Shown: piece by piece, positions 10,612 to 12,333 of the stretch
Position numbering within the stretch: position 1 is the first letter of the stretch
Layout of the letters: each line of letters starts with the position of its first letter
Program-made: the position numbers and the translations under genes
Source of the DNA: Thermoplasmata archaeon
GTDB taxonomy: Archaea; Thermoplasmatota; Thermoplasmata; RBG-16-68-12
Reading direction: 5' to 3'
Length of the DNA: 12,333 nt
NCBI GenBank assembly: GCA_021788795.1
Contig: JAJYKG010000041.1
Location: 1 to 12,333 of the forward strand
The notes under the pieces: generated by a model
The model's database searches: none
Told to the model about the DNA's origin: nothing
The model's input: only the letters and a program-made list of their open reading frames with translations

Positions 10612-12333
10612 CTAGGGGGCCGCCGCGGGGATGCCGGGGCCGAGCACGGGCTTGGCCCTGGATCCGCCGCGGCGCTCGGGCTTCCAGCGGTTCAGGAGCA
10701 TCGAGTTCAGGGTCACGGTCACCGACGAGGTGGCCATCGCGATGGCGGCGAAGATGGGGTTGAGCAGGGGGCCGCCGAAGAGGTACAGGACGCCGGCGGC
10801 CACGGGAATCAACGCGGTGTTGTAGGCGAACGCCCAGAACAGGTTCTGCTTGATCTTCCGCACGGTCTTCTTGCTCAGCTGGATTGCGGCCGCGACATCC
10901 CGGACGTCGTCCTTGATCAGGACCACCCCACCCGTCTCTTTGGCGATGTCCGTGCCGCTGCCGATGGCGATGCCCACGTCGCTGGCCGCGAGCGCCGGAG
11001 CATCGTTGATGCCGTCGCCCACCATGGCGACGAGCTTGCCTTCCGTCCGCAGGTCTTTGATGACCTCGGCCTTGTCCTTCGGCAGGACCTCGGCGAGGAC
11101 GCGCTTGATCCCGAGCTTCCGGGCGATGGCGTCGGCGGTCCGCTGGTTGTCCCCCGTCAGCATGACGACCTCGATGCCCATGGAGTCGAGCGTGGCGACG
11201 GCCTCGAGCGCCGACTCCTTGAGTGTGTCCGCGACTGCAACGAGGCCCGCGAGTTTACCGTCGATCGCGACGAGCATCGCGGTCTTCCCGTCTTCTTCGA
11301 GGTGCTGCAGTTGGGCCTCGACACCCTCGACGGGGATTCCCGCCAGCTGGAAGAGCTTGCGGTTCCCCAAGAGGACGGCTCGGCCGCCCGCGGTCGCTCG
11401 AACGCCTTGACCAGGGATGGCCTCGAAGGAGTCGGGATCCGCCAGGGCGAGGCTCCGGGTCCGGGCCCCTCGGACGATTGCCTCACCGAGCGGGTGTTCC
11501 GACCCCGATTCCGCAATCGCAGAGAGCCGGAGGACCTCATCCTCATGGAACCCGGGCAAGGCAACGACGTCCGTGAGGGAGGGTTCGCCTTTCGTCAGCG
11601 TGCCCGTCTTGTCGAAGACGACGGCATCGAGCTTCTTCGCCTTCTCCAGGTACTCGCCACTCTTGATGAGGATGCCGTTCTGGGCTCCTTTCGCCGCTCC
11701 GATCATGAGCGCGGCGGGAGTAGCGATGCCCAGGGCGCACGGGCAAGCGACGATGAGGACCGAGACCAGGACGATGAACGCCAAGGCGAAGGGCATTCCG
11801 CCGACCCAGAACCACAGGGAGAAGCCGCCGACCGCGATGAGCACGACGACGGGCACGAAATAGCTCGAGACCGTGTCCGCGAGGCGCTGGATCGGCGTCT
11901 TGGAGACGATCGCTTCCTCGACCATCTTGACGATCTGCGAGAGGGTCGTGTCGCTGCCGACCTTGGTGGCGCGGATCCGAAGCAGCCCGGTCTTGTTGAT
12001 GGAGGCTCCGATGACTTCGTCGCCCTGCTTCTTCTCGACGGGGATGCTTTCGCCCGTCACCACGGACTGGTCGACTGAGGAATAACCGCTCTCGACCGCG
12101 CCGTCCACGGGAATCCGTTCCCCGGGACGCACCACGATGAGATCATTGACCTCGACCTGCTCGACCGGGACTCGATCGATGCGGCGCTCGACCAGACCTT
12201 CCGTACCTGGGGGCAAATCGATCTGCTGCAATTGCTCCTCGATCCCGCCGATCAGGGCCGGGTGGTGCAGCAGAATGGCGGCGAGCAGGCGCAGACGCTC
12301 GGACGCCCCTTCCTCCGGGGTCGGCGAGGCTCG
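10612..12333 (-). CDS. copA: CopA-type Cu+-exporting P1B ATPase, N-terminal part missing at the window edge
   Basis: The C-terminal 520 or so residues of a copper ATPase. Counting from an in-frame TTG at 12231: actuator-domain TGES at 59-62, helices near 122-142 and 146-168 with the CPC transport motif (163-165), DKTGT with phosphorylated Asp207, SEHP (244-247), GDGIND (405-410), and helices 7-8 with YN (470-471) and MATSS (499-503). CPC with YN and MxxSS is the P1B-1 signature for Cu+/Ag+ export. The TTG is not a real start: the actuator domain would be cut off from helices 1-4, and the frame runs open to the window edge. Codons 12190-12333 do not look like the expected helix 4 and linker (see findings). 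The protein ends in a basic/Gly/Pro tail with no C-terminal metal motif. Read first in a probable transcription unit with the TRASH mini-genes. Confidence 0.92.
   Translation of the reverse strand, partial: RASPTPEEGASERLRLLAAILLHHPALIGGIEEQLQQIDLPPGTEGLVERRIDRVPVEQVEVNDLIVVRPGERIPVDGAVESGYSSVDQSVVTGESIPVEKKQGDEVIGASINKTGLLRIRATKVGSDTTLSQIVKMVEEAIVSKTPIQRLADTVSSYFVPVVVLIAVGGFSLWFWVGGMPFALAFIVLVSVLIVACPCALGIATPAALMIGAAKGAQNGILIKSGEYLEKAKKLDAVVFDKTGTLTKGEPSLTDVVALPGFHEDEVLRLSAIAESGSEHPLGEAIVRGARTRSLALADPDSFEAIPGQGVRATAGGRAVLLGNRKLFQLAGIPVEGVEAQLQHLEEDGKTAMLVAIDGKLAGLVAVADTLKESALEAVATLDSMGIEVVMLTGDNQRTADAIARKLGIKRVLAEVLPKDKAEVIKDLRTEGKLVAMVGDGINDAPALAASDVGIAIGSGTDIAKETGGVVLIKDDVRDVAAAIQLSKKTVRKIKQNLFWAFAYNTALIPVAAGVLYLFGGPLLNPIFAAIAMATSSVTVTLNSMLLNRWKPERRGGSRAKPVLGPGIPAAAP

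Noticed and set aside
10573..12078. A 501-codon open frame on the plus strand opposite the CPC ATPase
   Set aside because: It is a shadow of the high-GC ATPase coding frame: rich in Arg, Asp, Gly and Val, no recognisable motif or ribosome site, and fully inside a gene with all P1B motifs.

Overview
The window looks like a GC-rich archaeal chromosome segment, most likely Thermoplasmatota or a related euryarchaeal lineage. The grounds are an Lrp/AsnC-TRASH regulator (an archaeal copper-regulator design), TATA-like boxes 25-35 nt ahead of likely transcript starts, GTG and TTG starts beside ATG, strong GGAGG ribosome sites inside operons, and an archaeal-style SDH_sah protease. The lineage is inferred from gene content, not from a marker gene. 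No tRNA, rRNA, CRISPR array, transposase or integrase was seen.

Left part (1-4110): a small zinc-ribbon/helix-turn-helix protein with an apparent frameshift (minus, 11-254); an empty stretch; a DoxX/DoxD-like membrane protein (minus) divergent from a DUF2085-type membrane protein (plus), with an inverted repeat and a hairpin between them; a small Met/His-rich membrane protein resembling DUF2933 (plus); a 51-residue Cys-Cys protein (minus) sharing a strong hairpin terminator with it; and a polytopic membrane protein carrying CC and CxxC motifs (plus).

Middle part (4130-9449): a P1B heavy-metal ATPase with CPD instead of CPC/CPH, an altered N-terminal HMA loop and His-rich tails (minus). Behind it is a tightly coupled minus-strand operon: small membrane protein, isoprenylcysteine methyltransferase-like (ICMT/PEMT) membrane protein, then a TRASH metal-binding domain fused to an SDH_sah/ClpP-class protease. 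Both junctions are 4-nt ATGA overlaps. Divergent from this operon is the Lrp-TRASH regulator, the likely copper sensor of the locus.

Right part (9462-12333): all minus strand, read as a CopA-type CPC Cu+ ATPase (N-terminal part off the window), two small TRASH/YHS-like Cys proteins, and an orphan membrane-bound hydrogenase/NuoB-like small subunit.

As a whole this reads as a copper (possibly silver) homeostasis island: two export ATPases, a TRASH-domain sensor-repressor, TRASH mini-proteins that could act as metallochaperones, and small metal-handling membrane proteins. The least ordinary element is the TRASH-protease fusion co-operonic with a membrane methyltransferase. Two small genes show apparent single-nucleotide frame problems. 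The last ~100 nt at the right edge do not look like the ATPase they are joined to. Both may be assembly errors or real breakpoints.
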